Shown here piece after piece: positions 17,001-23,764 of a stretch of DNA of 23,764 nucleotides. The first letter of the stretch is position 1; every line of letters begins with the position of its first letter. This DNA comes from UBA10183 sp041653835 (GTDB lineage Bacteria > Omnitrophota > Gorgyraeia > Gorgyraeales > Gorgyraeaceae), in NCBI GenBank assembly GCA_041653835.1, contig JBAZEP010000023.1, positions 1 to 23,764 of the forward strand. Reading direction: 5' to 3'. The position numbers and the translations under genes are program-made. The notes under the pieces are model-generated. The model worked only from the letters and a program-made list of their open reading frames with translations, did no database searches and had not been told where the DNA came from.

Positions 17001-19581
17001 TGATGTATACGCGAGGGGCAGATTGGAACTCGGGGGCATACCTTCGGGAGGCAGTCCGTCCGCTACCCTGGTTGTGGGCCAGGTTATTTCAGGGGCGGCG
17101 GCTACCCAGCCTACTTTTGCCACAGCCGCGAATGACGCGTACATAAGAGGTAAGATAGAAGCGGACGGAGGTTTTTACGGGGACGGCTCCAACCTCACAA
17201 ACGTAAATACCGCTATCCAGCTTAATCCCGAGGGAGGCATTGTCGATTCGTCGGGATTAAAAGTGAATGTGGACGATACTACAATAGGTATAACATCCAA
17301 CCAGTTGGCATTGAAATCCAGCTATGCCGATGGTTCAACATACGATACGAGATTTGTAAACGCGGCAGGAGATACAATCACGGGCTCGATAGGCTTTGAT
17401 TACAGTGCCCAGGGCAGCGCGGCGACGCTGACAAAGGCCGCCACAGCCGCCACAGGCCAGAATATTACGGAATACGACATGGATATTTCCAGGCAGATCA
17501 CGGAGCCGGCATCAGGGACTGCTTCCTGGTCAGGCGCCGTCGCGCGTATCCAGAACCTGGCTAATATAGCCGGTGTGGGCGCGTTGACCGATAACGCGGC
17601 TGTATTGGAATTGAACCAGGCCTCCAGCGGAAATACCCTTGTCCTCAAGGGAGACGGCGCGCCTGTCATGACTTTCGCGAAGACGGGCGATATCACGCTC
17701 GGCGCGGGAGCGGATACGATAACCACCGCGGCGGCAAATAACCTGAATATAAAATTAGGCGACGCTGCAGGCACCAATAAATTAAGCGTCCAGACTTCGG
17801 GCGGCGCCGAGAGTTTCGCGGTATTGTCTGACGGCACCGTGAAAATAGCGGGCGGATATACAGGCGTAGTGGGAGGCGGCATTACGTTACAGCCGAACGG
17901 AGATATATATTTTGACGGCAACATGTACCAGAAAGGCGATACTTACGCGGTCGATACTGTCAGGTTCACGGGCAATTATGACGTGGGCATGATATCGAAA
18001 TTCGGCGTAGGGGCGGACGGTACCGACGCCAATTACCTGCAGATAGACCAGGAAGGCGTTGTAACCAAATCAGGCGCGGGAAATAACGGCGCGGTAACAG
18101 TGGCGGACGCGTTTACGCAGACCGGCTCCGCCAACCAGGTCACTTTCCAGGGCAATATAGACGCGCAGAACAGCGTGGACGTGACAGGCAATATTACGCT
18201 TACCGGTACTGTTGACGGCGTGGATATTTCTTCGGACAGCTGGGTTACCAGCCAGAAGATAGCCGACGGCACCATTGCCACGGCGGATATCGCCGCGGCC
18301 GCTGTGAGCGAGGCAAATATAGCTACAGGCGCGGTCGCCAGGTCCAAGGTCATGGAACTAAGGCCGTATGCCACGACCCCTGCGCCGGACAATAAGGTAA
18401 ATGTCGCGGCGGGTATTATATCAGTGTCTAATAACTCCAGGATAGATTTTGCGGGTTCGGCAAGCCCTGCTTTTAATCCTGTAACCGCGAATTCCAGGAT
18501 AGATATTTTGGCGATAGATTCGAGCGGAGAACTTGTTATTATACCCGGCAGTCAGGCAGCCGCTCCTGCGGCGCCGGCTTATCCGACAGATAAGCTGGTA
18601 GTGGCTGAAGTTACCATCACTGAGACAGCTGTGCAAGGCGTCCAGATAGCTGATAGCGATATAAAGGACGTAAGGCCTTTCCTGAACCTGAGCGCCGGAT
18701 CAGGGGATTCCAGTATATCCAGTACCGACGCCGTCAAATTTACCATAGGCCGCAACACCGATGAAACAGCGGCTGATGTCACGCTGGCGTTAGGCAGCGC
18801 GGACGGCGGACAGAAGACCATTACCTATACAGGAGCTACTACCAAAGATTTTGTGTTCAATGACGATGTATCGATCGGCGCGAATGCCCTTAAATTTACC
18901 GATACCAGTCTTACAGGCGCCAAGGTTTCCGGTTATGACAGCCATTTAACGGACATCTCTAATCCTCATTCAGTTACAGCGGCCCAGATAGGCGGGACAA
19001 ATATCGTTAATGAAATTAACGCTATCGCCACTACGGGCGTAATAGACTTGTCCCGGCTTGCGCCGGAGCTTTTGACCCAGGTAGAAGGTGACGCGAGATA
19101 TCTCACTCCGGTAAAAGCGGTAATTACCCCTGAATATCAGAATGGGATCGTGTACGGAGACGGTTCCAATAATTCCGGCACGATAGCGGTTAAAAATACC
19201 AGTGATTCCAACCGCAGGAATTATTATGAGTGGTCAAGCCGTAACGCGACATTACAGGATTATATGATAACGGTCAGGTATGAGCTCCCGGCTGATTTCG
19301 CGGGTTGGGCAATGGCCAATGCCATCAAACTGGCTTATGTGACCGGGACCGGAAATTCCGTTGACAACAAAACAGACGTCAATATTTATAAAGCCGGCAC
19401 AGCGGATAATATTTTTTCCAGCCTGACAAATGTGTCTGACAGCTGGGCGGAAATTACTATCGACGATTCATCTCTCGGCTCATGGAGCGCGGGCGATATC
19501 TTGATCATAGAGATAAAAGTATATTCTAAGAACAGCAATTTTACCCGTACAGGGGACATTACTTTAAACTATACCAGATAA
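11092..19581 (+). CDS. Giant exported tail-fibre-like surface protein (2829 residues)
   Basis: Signal peptide at ~1-37 (VWHIVMLIFLLAFIG, cleavage near AEA/EIP). Residues 39-145 are the 'INYQGKLTD ... MTPRQRLTSVAYAINADKLDG' module found at the N-terminus of many giant surface proteins. The body is made of phage-tail-fibre-like modules: ITASAAELNKLAG, two copies of an NDGGNIDLV-containing repeat (~641-679, 919-958), TKGYVD and TKTYVD segments, LTGEQTLTNKTISG, HSHIAGDLP, and a DUF2793-like segment (~1093-1186: GDRYVV, AVYNDGTWDF, GYVYNGTSWV). Residues ~1694-1875 form a carbohydrate-binding-like jelly roll (KNPSFET ... IYFDGITLVEG) ending DTGNQVVYG. FYGDGSNLTNV follows, and a beta domain occupies ~2673-2829. 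I find no cysteine in it. No transmembrane anchor, cell-wall motif or endosialidase-type chaperone is evident at the C-terminus. It is probably a long fibrous adhesin; the ligand is unknown. Confidence 0.88.
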   Translation: MITTRTKRAATGIKVWHIVMLIFLLAFIGAAPPLAEAEIPRFINYQGKLTDANDDPVTGDVSITVRIYDVETGGTALWTETHVTTVTKGVFSILLGNTEVLDNLDFNVPYWYSVEVESDGEMTPRQRLTSVAYAINADKLDGYDAADFLASAPDGALSLTGGANQNVELNPTGTGDVVIAIDATSGDFKITDGTTNFLIVDSATGNVSIAKDLTVSGTIYGKLASTGGDSTFSNIIVTGGSDLRGSVSNSGGAVTIADALTQTGATNQVTFAGNIDAGNGLDVTGALTVDGAATLNNSLDMNSNINLDYSGDSAALGVTQASTGAAAQFTGGRVLVGDDTTNAYALSAGELYVQGDMEIDGTIYGNISSEGTTTLGDTTLATLTVTGTSDLKGNIANSAGVLTIADNLAVSNTDSSVTGTKTAAVIQPAYQDGGIASATKAIGLNINPTINYTAASRTGSYTALKIAAAETSVPTGTNYLIDAYAGATGTDQKFYVDNSGNAKIFGTLDMNGQRILNVTPTDVNSEFTEVATKGYVDSIIPAAGGGWTDAGTGVYLISASDNIGVGTSETATYKMNVTGSTNTTTLFIDGTQITASAAELNKLAGAGAGVTAGNLSTLTAGAVSNADTLHTHAIGTLTGNVVSSIEGVSNDGGNIDLVAGSNITIAADDTANTITFASQASGDEVSTTNTTFTLDSDNPGSGVANGAGIVINGGTGTDISVKFNSATDNLDVAGVTGGLNIPSGAYYKIDGAQIASTDLSDSANLAKLEEASVITGDWVNTTHPWADAEVADTITASNYLPLAGGAMTGGITTSGANLDMSPAAGYGVTSSVTRSAGTGDETAYDLAATIDKATSGNYTGVKLNVTETSAPGAANKLLDLQVEEASKFAVDNAGLITTASADSASIVDNSVTADDLNVNVVSSLDGVLNDGGNIDLVEGTNITITPNDGANTITIAATDTVLSQEAVGDYVGGMVSGNIETHIDVTYDDAVNKLNFDVTSVPTHSHIAGDLPVAGADTAGIIPTTGLTNSMVAAAAGIQTSKLAAGADINDAITKKHTQGTDTALGIMAQDIEMGGNQITGLGDPAVGTNAATKTYVDNAIAGLHWKDPVIAIQTTPPVDPASGDRYVVSPAGAGAWADEDNNIAVYNDGTWDFTPPLQSYAVFNKTDNAGYVYNGTSWVAFSGASAYTWGTGLTNAGTTVSVDTTVIANLTGEQTLTNKTISGAANTLQNISDTSLSTITTAGKVSGSAVQLASAGGLENSSGLKVDYDNATIGIIDDKLAVKSESIGSGQITDSAVTSAKILDGTIASADISNSAGILDSQLATSPATRFYENLAEYVESGLTPATSVSLTSDISAGTAYVRGARVNKAGATSNTYAANKDTYVDINSSGVFQYTAVNNGAVEPIVAADSIRLAKVVTDADNITEVDTSVKNSFPVTANEIAPGAVTSTGIEDGSIGTEKLANSAVTSIKIADGTIVNEDISVTAAIDQSKVDLAITNDEVAAAAGIEWSKIDKTGSSPVDVGAAANSHTHSTTDLTGVVVTAPQSSQIIQPDADVIPLTVKGKASATSNVLSIYDAAAAPAEKIYVDNSGRMHIAEATTGAAQASSATLYFGRNATDNWETMGYDPALGTKGKFTFSAPLQVEASSPTGITFVEKDAAGTIIKSQGLTYDPDLDEFSFTGGTLKQAFQNLIKNPSFETSTPMGWMGLMNNYGYAISPSVFKFGTKSVILNDSDSAGNRGIKSMVSALDPDWKRLMGKTVTLSFWAKADSAVTTSIGFDSLGTETDMDTDNEIVPEQVNDIALTSTWQNFKFSYDVPASVVRLNVILYGAQYSTSGNNVYTQNIYFDGITLVEGNLALDYGPTPIFDTGNQVVYGSMAIGANYDPNSSTNYYESPRLIFGQPDSYFGAGYGGWTGGSGEIRFMKWGANNAGTFMFNRGVWLRDDYTSTYGATLRIGDISEPAYANAKGDVYARGRLELGGIPSGGSPSATLVVGQVISGAAATQPTFATAANDAYIRGKIEADGGFYGDGSNLTNVNTAIQLNPEGGIVDSSGLKVNVDDTTIGITSNQLALKSSYADGSTYDTRFVNAAGDTITGSIGFDYSAQGSAATLTKAATAATGQNITEYDMDISRQITEPASGTASWSGAVARIQNLANIAGVGALTDNAAVLELNQASSGNTLVLKGDGAPVMTFAKTGDITLGAGADTITTAAANNLNIKLGDAAGTNKLSVQTSGGAESFAVLSDGTVKIAGGYTGVVGGGITLQPNGDIYFDGNMYQKGDTYAVDTVRFTGNYDVGMISKFGVGADGTDANYLQIDQEGVVTKSGAGNNGAVTVADAFTQTGSANQVTFQGNIDAQNSVDVTGNITLTGTVDGVDISSDSWVTSQKIADGTIATADIAAAAVSEANIATGAVARSKVMELRPYATTPAPDNKVNVAAGIISVSNNSRIDFAGSASPAFNPVTANSRIDILAIDSSGELVIIPGSQAAAPAAPAYPTDKLVVAEVTITETAVQGVQIADSDIKDVRPFLNLSAGSGDSSISSTDAVKFTIGRNTDETAADVTLALGSADGGQKTITYTGATTKDFVFNDDVSIGANALKFTDTSLTGAKVSGYDSHLTDISNPHSVTAAQIGGTNIVNEINAIATTGVIDLSRLAPELLTQVEGDARYLTPVKAVITPEYQNGIVYGDGSNNSGTIAVKNTSDSNRRNYYEWSSRNATLQDYMITVRYELPADFAGWAMANAIKLAYVTGTGNSVDNKTDVNIYKAGTADNIFSSLTNVSDSWAEITIDDSSLGSWSAGDILIIEIKVYSKNSNFTRTGDITLNYTR

Positions 19582-19823
19582 AGGGGGCGATTATGGGTAT
19601 CTTAGGAATTTCAGGCGCATGGAATTGGATGGTTATTTTTGGAATCTTAATATTTCATATGCACAGGATGTTACATTTAAGGGGAGGGCCGCCCGGCCGT
19701 TCCGGGCCGTTGATAAGATTTGCACCAATATTCTTCGAGCGAGTCACGACGAATGTCGGGACGAGTCGAGAAGTTCTCGACTCACTTCATTCGCTCGAAC
19801 ACTATTTGAGGAGGGTAACTAAA
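19582..19823 (+). other. Spacer between the two giant genes; GC-rich palindromes and an in-frame upstream start
   Basis: The first codons after ATG 19593, which has AAGGGGG upstream, read MGILGISGAWNWMVIFGILI, a hydrophobic stretch. This frame stays open and in register with the downstream giant gene at ATG 19824. I treat it as a remnant small reading frame rather than the true start, because 19824 has its own Shine-Dalgarno and a proper signal peptide. The spacer also has a GC-rich hairpin GCCCGG-CCGTT-CCGGGC (19691-19707) and the 66-bp element listed separately. I see no terminator or promoter with confidence. Confidence 0.5.
19734..19799. repeat. 66-bp palindromic element with three-way-junction potential
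   Basis: The outer arms TTCGAGCGA (19734-19742) and TCGCTCGAA (19791-19799) pair perfectly. They enclose hairpin A, GTCACGAC-GAAT-GTCGGGAC (19743-19762; 8 bp with one mismatch), and hairpin B, GAGTCGAGAA-G-TTCTCGACTC (19763-19783; perfect 10 bp). Bases 19784-19790 stay unpaired. The nested symmetry is typical of small non-autonomous or REP-like elements. It is unrelated in sequence to the GTGACACTGTCAC family. Confidence 0.8.
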
Positions 19824-22800
19824 ATGGGTACGCGCAAACTGTCATTGGTAATGGCGGGATTATTCGTATTGATGTTGTCGTGTAATGTGTTCGCGGCGGA
19901 CAGGGGCAGGATATTGTCCACCCAGGAACAGCAATATCAAAACCTGGTCATGAACGGTTCTTTTGAATCGTTTTCAGCCGGCGCAAGCGCCGCTCCGGAC
20001 GGCTTTGCCGCGGAAGGCCTGAATACAGGCACCGGTACTATAGCCAGGGACGCGACCTCTAAATTCCAGACTTATGGCGCAAAGATCACACAGACGAACG
20101 CGGCAGGGACCTACGCGTTGAAATACAATACCGCTATAACTAATTTTGGGAATTCCCTTACAGGCGATTCAGTGGATCTTACCACTACCGAGTGGCAGCG
20201 TCTTACGCTTTATTCGAATAACGGTTATGCCGCCAGCGTATGGGTAAAACTTCCGGGTGGAGCGGTAAATCCCGGGGCGGTTAGCTTGAAATCAGCGGAT
20301 GACGGGAAAGTTTATGTTGAAATAGACGCGGATGCCACAGGAGATTATTGTTACATAGACGGCTTTCAGATAACAGAAGGCCCTATTGCCCCTGCGTACG
20401 CTAACGCGGGTATTGCAGATACCGGGAATCAGGTGGTTTACGGAAATATAAAGGCGCAGGATCCCGCGTCAACATCTTATGTCCAGATGACCGGCACAGG
20501 GACTTTGAATGTAGGTTCCGCGGTTTCTTTGACGTCGGCAGGGGTACTTACTTTGGGTACAAATTCCATATCGAACGGGACGTTAGGGACTCTTGTCAAT
20601 AACGGGGATGCCACAGGACTTCATACGCATACGGGCTTAGTTCCCGCTGCTCACGCGTCTACGCATATGAGCGGCTCCGACAGGGTTTATTGGAATTCTT
20701 TGAACAAGGCCAGCGGCGATACAACTACTGTTTCAAGCCAGATCGCGAATGACATAGCTGCTCACACGGCTATTGCCGGGGCTCATCACGCGGCAGCCAC
20801 AGTTTCAGGTGACGGCCTTAATATATCAGGACAGCAGGTTTCGCTGGACGTGGCTCCTTCAAGCGGCAGCGCTACGCTGGTAGAAACAGAAGACGCCTTG
20901 CAGGTAAAATACAACACTGCTTATTTCGCGGAATCAGCCGCGGGCATGGACCTGGCTACGGCGTACAGTTCAGGTTCTGCTTATGACACGAGATTTGTAA
21001 ATGTTTCCGGGACAGAATCAATGGAAGGCCCCATGACAATAGGGAAGACTTACAGTTCCCTGTCGGGTACGGATGTAGCCGCCCAGGTCAGCCCTACATT
21101 GAACCAGGCTTCGGCAGGCACGGCAAGCTATACAGCCTTACTTGTCAAGGCTACGGAAACATCACTGGCAGGATATACAGGAAGTAAACTGCTTTTGGAT
21201 TTACAGGCAGGCGCTACTCCGGCGTCAAAGATGACCGTAGATAATGCCGGCAATATCTCCACTACCGGAAATATCGCTCTCGCGACGACAGGCGCTACGG
21301 TAGACGGCGTAGACCTTGACGCGGCATTAACCGGCCTGACGCAGGGCGCGGGTATAACTATTACCGGCACCGGCCACACCAGGACCATCGCGAACGCCGA
21401 CACAGGTTCGAGCCAGGTAATATTCAAGAATGTCACGGATGGCACGAATACGGCAGTCGCCGATACGAACAGCGACACCCTTACATTGACCAGCGCGAAT
21501 AATATGCTGGGATTGGCGGTTAACGCGACTACCGATACAGCTACCTTTACAATAGTCCCGGCCAATATAGACCACGGGGCATTGGGAGATTTGGGCGCGG
21601 ATGACCATACGCAGTATGCCGCTTTGGCGCAGAATGAAGCAGTTACGGGCGCGTGGACATTCTCAAACGATACCACGGTCAACGCCGCCAGTACCGCTAC
21701 GGACGCTTTGACAGTAAAAGGCGAGGCATTGACGAGCGGTAACCTGATTAAGGGCAGGATAAATGACGCGGCCACTACGGCTAACATCATGTATGTCACG
21801 GATGACGCGGCTACGCCGGCGGATAAGTTTAAAATAGACAGGACCGGCGCTATCACAATAGGAACTATACCGTTCAACAGCGTTACTTCCAAGCCTACAT
21901 TTGTGAACAGTGTCGCGAGCGGCGGGGGCGTAACAGTTTCCGCGACCACAGGCGCGGTAACCCTGGGTACAAGCGCGGCTGTTTCCAATACGACCGCATC
22001 TTACTCCACGGGTGTTTCGTATTCCCTGGTTCAGCACATGCAGGCTATAGGCTCAGGGACTGTCACGGCGGATAACGCGCACGGTCTGAATTACACGGAT
22101 GTGGGGGCGTCATCTTCCGGCCATAACCACGACGCCGCGTATATAAACGACGGCGCGGGCGAAGTGAACGCGGCGAATGATTTTAATTTCGCGGCCAGCA
22201 CCAAGATCACAAACCTCGACTCTGATTTCCTGGATGGCCAGACAGGGGCATATTACCTGGATACCTCAAGCGGCGCCCAGACAAAAGCAGGCGCGATGAA
22301 TTTTACGGGCAATGTCGTGATGGGAGATAATAACGCGGATACGGTTATCCTGGCATCTCAGGCAGCGGGCGACGGATTAGCGGTAAGTTCCCCGACTTTA
22401 TATTTAAGGGGCGCTTACGATTCGAATCCCGCGGGCGGCGCGACTACTTCCGCTAACTATGACGCGGCAATAGTCCATACTCTTTCAGGCACGGGCCCTG
22501 TATCCGAGATAGATTTCAATATCGGCGGCGCCACGAAGATGTCGATAACTAATACGGGTAATTTAACAACAGCCGGCACTATCAACAGTCAGAGCATAGG
22601 GGATACATCGACATTAAATAATTTGAACACCACAGGTGAATTAAAGGTCGGAGGCGGATATGGTTCTTCAGGTATTACAATGGCCGCGGACGGCAGTTTA
22701 AATATGGACGGTACGCTGTTTGTAGGCGGCAACCTGCAGGTAGAAGGCGATCAGGTTATTTTAAATGTACAGGAGGTCCTTGTCGAAGATAATGAAATGG

Positions 22801-23764
22801 TTTTAAACGCCAATGTCACGGATTCCCCTGTGTTGAATGCCATGATAACAGTGAACAGGGGCACGGCCGCCGGCGTGGATAGGAGTGTAAGGTGGAATGA
22901 GGCGAGTGACGCGTGGGAAGTGTCGAATGATGGTACTACCTATATTCCTCTGGGAGGGGATGTTACCGCAACGTACCTTGTGAATTCAGCCAGCTCTATC
23001 CTGACGAATGAAGTAGTCGCTTCCAGCCTGCCGCAGAATTTAACCATAAAAGGTAATGCCGCGGCATCACGTACGATTACCTTAGGCCAGCAGGCGGCTA
23101 ACGCGGATGTTGTGAACTTAGATATACCGAGCGCTAATTTCAGGATAGGAGGTTCGCAGATAGCCACTACGAACCTTTCGGATGGGGCCAATGTAGCGCA
23201 TATAAACGCCGCTGAAACCATATCAGCCAACTGGGTGAATACAGCTAACCCATGGGCGGATAATGAAGTAGTGGACGCTTTAACCATAAGCGGCGGCACT
23301 ATCAATAATACCGCTATAGGCGCGACTACGAGAGCCGCGGGTTCATTCACAAACCTTGCCGCTAACGGCTCGGTAACTCTTCCGAATGATTCCGTTTCCA
23401 TGGCGTATATCAACTGGAGCGCGGGCCAGGCGCTTATAACCCCTGAATATCCGAATGCGTCATTGTACGGAGACAGCGGGACTCTTGCCTTGAAAAATAC
23501 GGAAGACGCGAACTGGAGGAATTATTACGAGTGGACTTCCCAGTCCACGGTACTGCAGGATTACACGATAGTCGTAAGATATGTCCTGCCTCCTGATTTT
23601 TCAAGCTGGGCGGCAGCTAATGCTATAAAATTAGGTTTTGTTACCCAGACAGCCAGTGCCGCGGATAACAAAGTGGACGCGACGTTCTATAAATCAGGTT
23701 CAGCCACATCTGTTTATTCTACGACAGGCAATGTCTCTTCGGGCTGGACTGAAGTATCCGTATC
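19824..23764 (+). CDS. Second giant exported tail-fibre-like surface protein, cut at the window end
   Basis: 1313 residues are visible and the frame is still open at the last base. ATG 19824 is preceded by GAGGAGGG and starts a clear signal peptide (KLSLVMAGLFVLMLSCNVFA, cleavage near A24/A25). Residues ~38-190 are a carbohydrate-binding-like jelly roll (MNGSFESFS ... CYIDGFQITEG) followed by DTGNQVVYG, the same pair as in the middle of the upstream protein. Many phage-tail-fibre motifs follow: AAHASTHMSGSDRV, DLGADDHTQYAAL, SSGHNHDAAYI and DSDFLDGQTGAYYL. At ~972-1045 there is a module like those of T4-like cyanophage structural proteins (VEDNEMVLNANVTDSP, RWNEASDAWEVSNDGTTY). From ~1206 it repeats the C-terminal beta domain of the upstream protein (ITPEYPNASLYGDSGTLALK). 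It is probably a paralogous surface fibre made in the same operon, and about 30 residues or more are missing. Confidence 0.85.
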   Translation, partial: MGTRKLSLVMAGLFVLMLSCNVFAADRGRILSTQEQQYQNLVMNGSFESFSAGASAAPDGFAAEGLNTGTGTIARDATSKFQTYGAKITQTNAAGTYALKYNTAITNFGNSLTGDSVDLTTTEWQRLTLYSNNGYAASVWVKLPGGAVNPGAVSLKSADDGKVYVEIDADATGDYCYIDGFQITEGPIAPAYANAGIADTGNQVVYGNIKAQDPASTSYVQMTGTGTLNVGSAVSLTSAGVLTLGTNSISNGTLGTLVNNGDATGLHTHTGLVPAAHASTHMSGSDRVYWNSLNKASGDTTTVSSQIANDIAAHTAIAGAHHAAATVSGDGLNISGQQVSLDVAPSSGSATLVETEDALQVKYNTAYFAESAAGMDLATAYSSGSAYDTRFVNVSGTESMEGPMTIGKTYSSLSGTDVAAQVSPTLNQASAGTASYTALLVKATETSLAGYTGSKLLLDLQAGATPASKMTVDNAGNISTTGNIALATTGATVDGVDLDAALTGLTQGAGITITGTGHTRTIANADTGSSQVIFKNVTDGTNTAVADTNSDTLTLTSANNMLGLAVNATTDTATFTIVPANIDHGALGDLGADDHTQYAALAQNEAVTGAWTFSNDTTVNAASTATDALTVKGEALTSGNLIKGRINDAATTANIMYVTDDAATPADKFKIDRTGAITIGTIPFNSVTSKPTFVNSVASGGGVTVSATTGAVTLGTSAAVSNTTASYSTGVSYSLVQHMQAIGSGTVTADNAHGLNYTDVGASSSGHNHDAAYINDGAGEVNAANDFNFAASTKITNLDSDFLDGQTGAYYLDTSSGAQTKAGAMNFTGNVVMGDNNADTVILASQAAGDGLAVSSPTLYLRGAYDSNPAGGATTSANYDAAIVHTLSGTGPVSEIDFNIGGATKMSITNTGNLTTAGTINSQSIGDTSTLNNLNTTGELKVGGGYGSSGITMAADGSLNMDGTLFVGGNLQVEGDQVILNVQEVLVEDNEMVLNANVTDSPVLNAMITVNRGTAAGVDRSVRWNEASDAWEVSNDGTTYIPLGGDVTATYLVNSASSILTNEVVASSLPQNLTIKGNAAASRTITLGQQAANADVVNLDIPSANFRIGGSQIATTNLSDGANVAHINAAETISANWVNTANPWADNEVVDALTISGGTINNTAIGATTRAAGSFTNLAANGSVTLPNDSVSMAYINWSAGQALITPEYPNASLYGDSGTLALKNTEDANWRNYYEWTSQSTVLQDYTIVVRYVLPPDFSSWAAANAIKLGFVTQTASAADNKVDATFYKSGSATSVYSTTGNVSSGWTEVSV

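Noticed and set aside
19619..19822. A 67-codon plus-strand frame in the spacer between the giant genes
   Set aside because: Its start has no ribosome site, it reads through palindromic elements, and it overlaps the frame that leads into the second fibre gene.
21128..21988. A 286-codon minus-strand reading frame inside the second fibre gene
   Set aside because: It is antisense to a gene with strong signal peptide and repeat-domain evidence. Its Val/Ala/Pro-rich product is the expected mirror of Thr/Ala/Gly-rich coding DNA.
11092..23764. Prophage interpretation of the tail-fibre-like genes
   Set aside because: No capsid, portal, terminase, integrase, tape-measure or lysis genes are visible; both proteins have Sec signal peptides and sit behind a riboswitch and a membrane-tethered regulator.

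Overview
The window looks like chromosomal DNA from an uncultured Gram-negative-type bacterium. Candidatus Omnitrophota (OP3) or a similar candidate phylum is my best guess, with low certainty. The basis is a lipoprotein signal, several very large Sec-exported proteins, a CFI-box C-terminus, and the N-terminal module 'INYQGKLTD ... MTPRQRLTSVAYAINA' common in giant surface proteins of candidate-phylum genomes. No rRNA, tRNA, CRISPR array or complete transposon was seen. All genes are on the + strand.

Region 1 (1-8858) holds a truncated gene ending in a helix-turn-helix, then a likely operon. The operon encodes a small XRE-type regulator, a TolB-like beta-propeller lipoprotein, and, overlapping it by four bases, a 2459-residue exported protein. 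That protein combines an alpha/beta hydrolase, a glutamine-amidotransferase-like fold, many beta-sandwich domains (carboxypeptidase-regulatory-like, PPC, CARDB-like, four PKD) and a C-terminal CFI box.

Region 2 (8862-9921) is a housekeeping island: an RluD-type 23S rRNA pseudouridine synthase between two palindromes. These share the core GTGACACTGTCAC with a third copy at 381-417. The arms of copies 1 and 2 are unrelated in sequence yet self-complementary in each.

Region 3 (10018-11091) is a dense control region. It has candidate promoters, a convincing class I cyclic-di-GMP (GEMM-I) riboswitch followed by an intrinsic terminator and alternative pairings, then a 205-residue winged-helix protein with one membrane segment. 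A perfect 20-bp inverted repeat is embedded in frame in its linker. A long hairpin and a Shine-Dalgarno-sequestering hairpin precede the next gene.

Region 4 (11092-23764) encodes two giant secreted proteins built from phage-tail-fibre-like modules: a complete cysteine-free protein of 2829 residues, and a second one cut by the window end after 1313 residues. They share a carbohydrate-binding-like module, a repeated ~75-residue module and a C-terminal beta domain. A GC-rich spacer with a 66-bp three-hairpin palindromic element separates them.

The working model, an inference, is that cyclic-di-GMP controls a membrane-tethered regulator and a pair of giant tail-fibre-like surface proteins, as would suit a switch between free-living and attached states.
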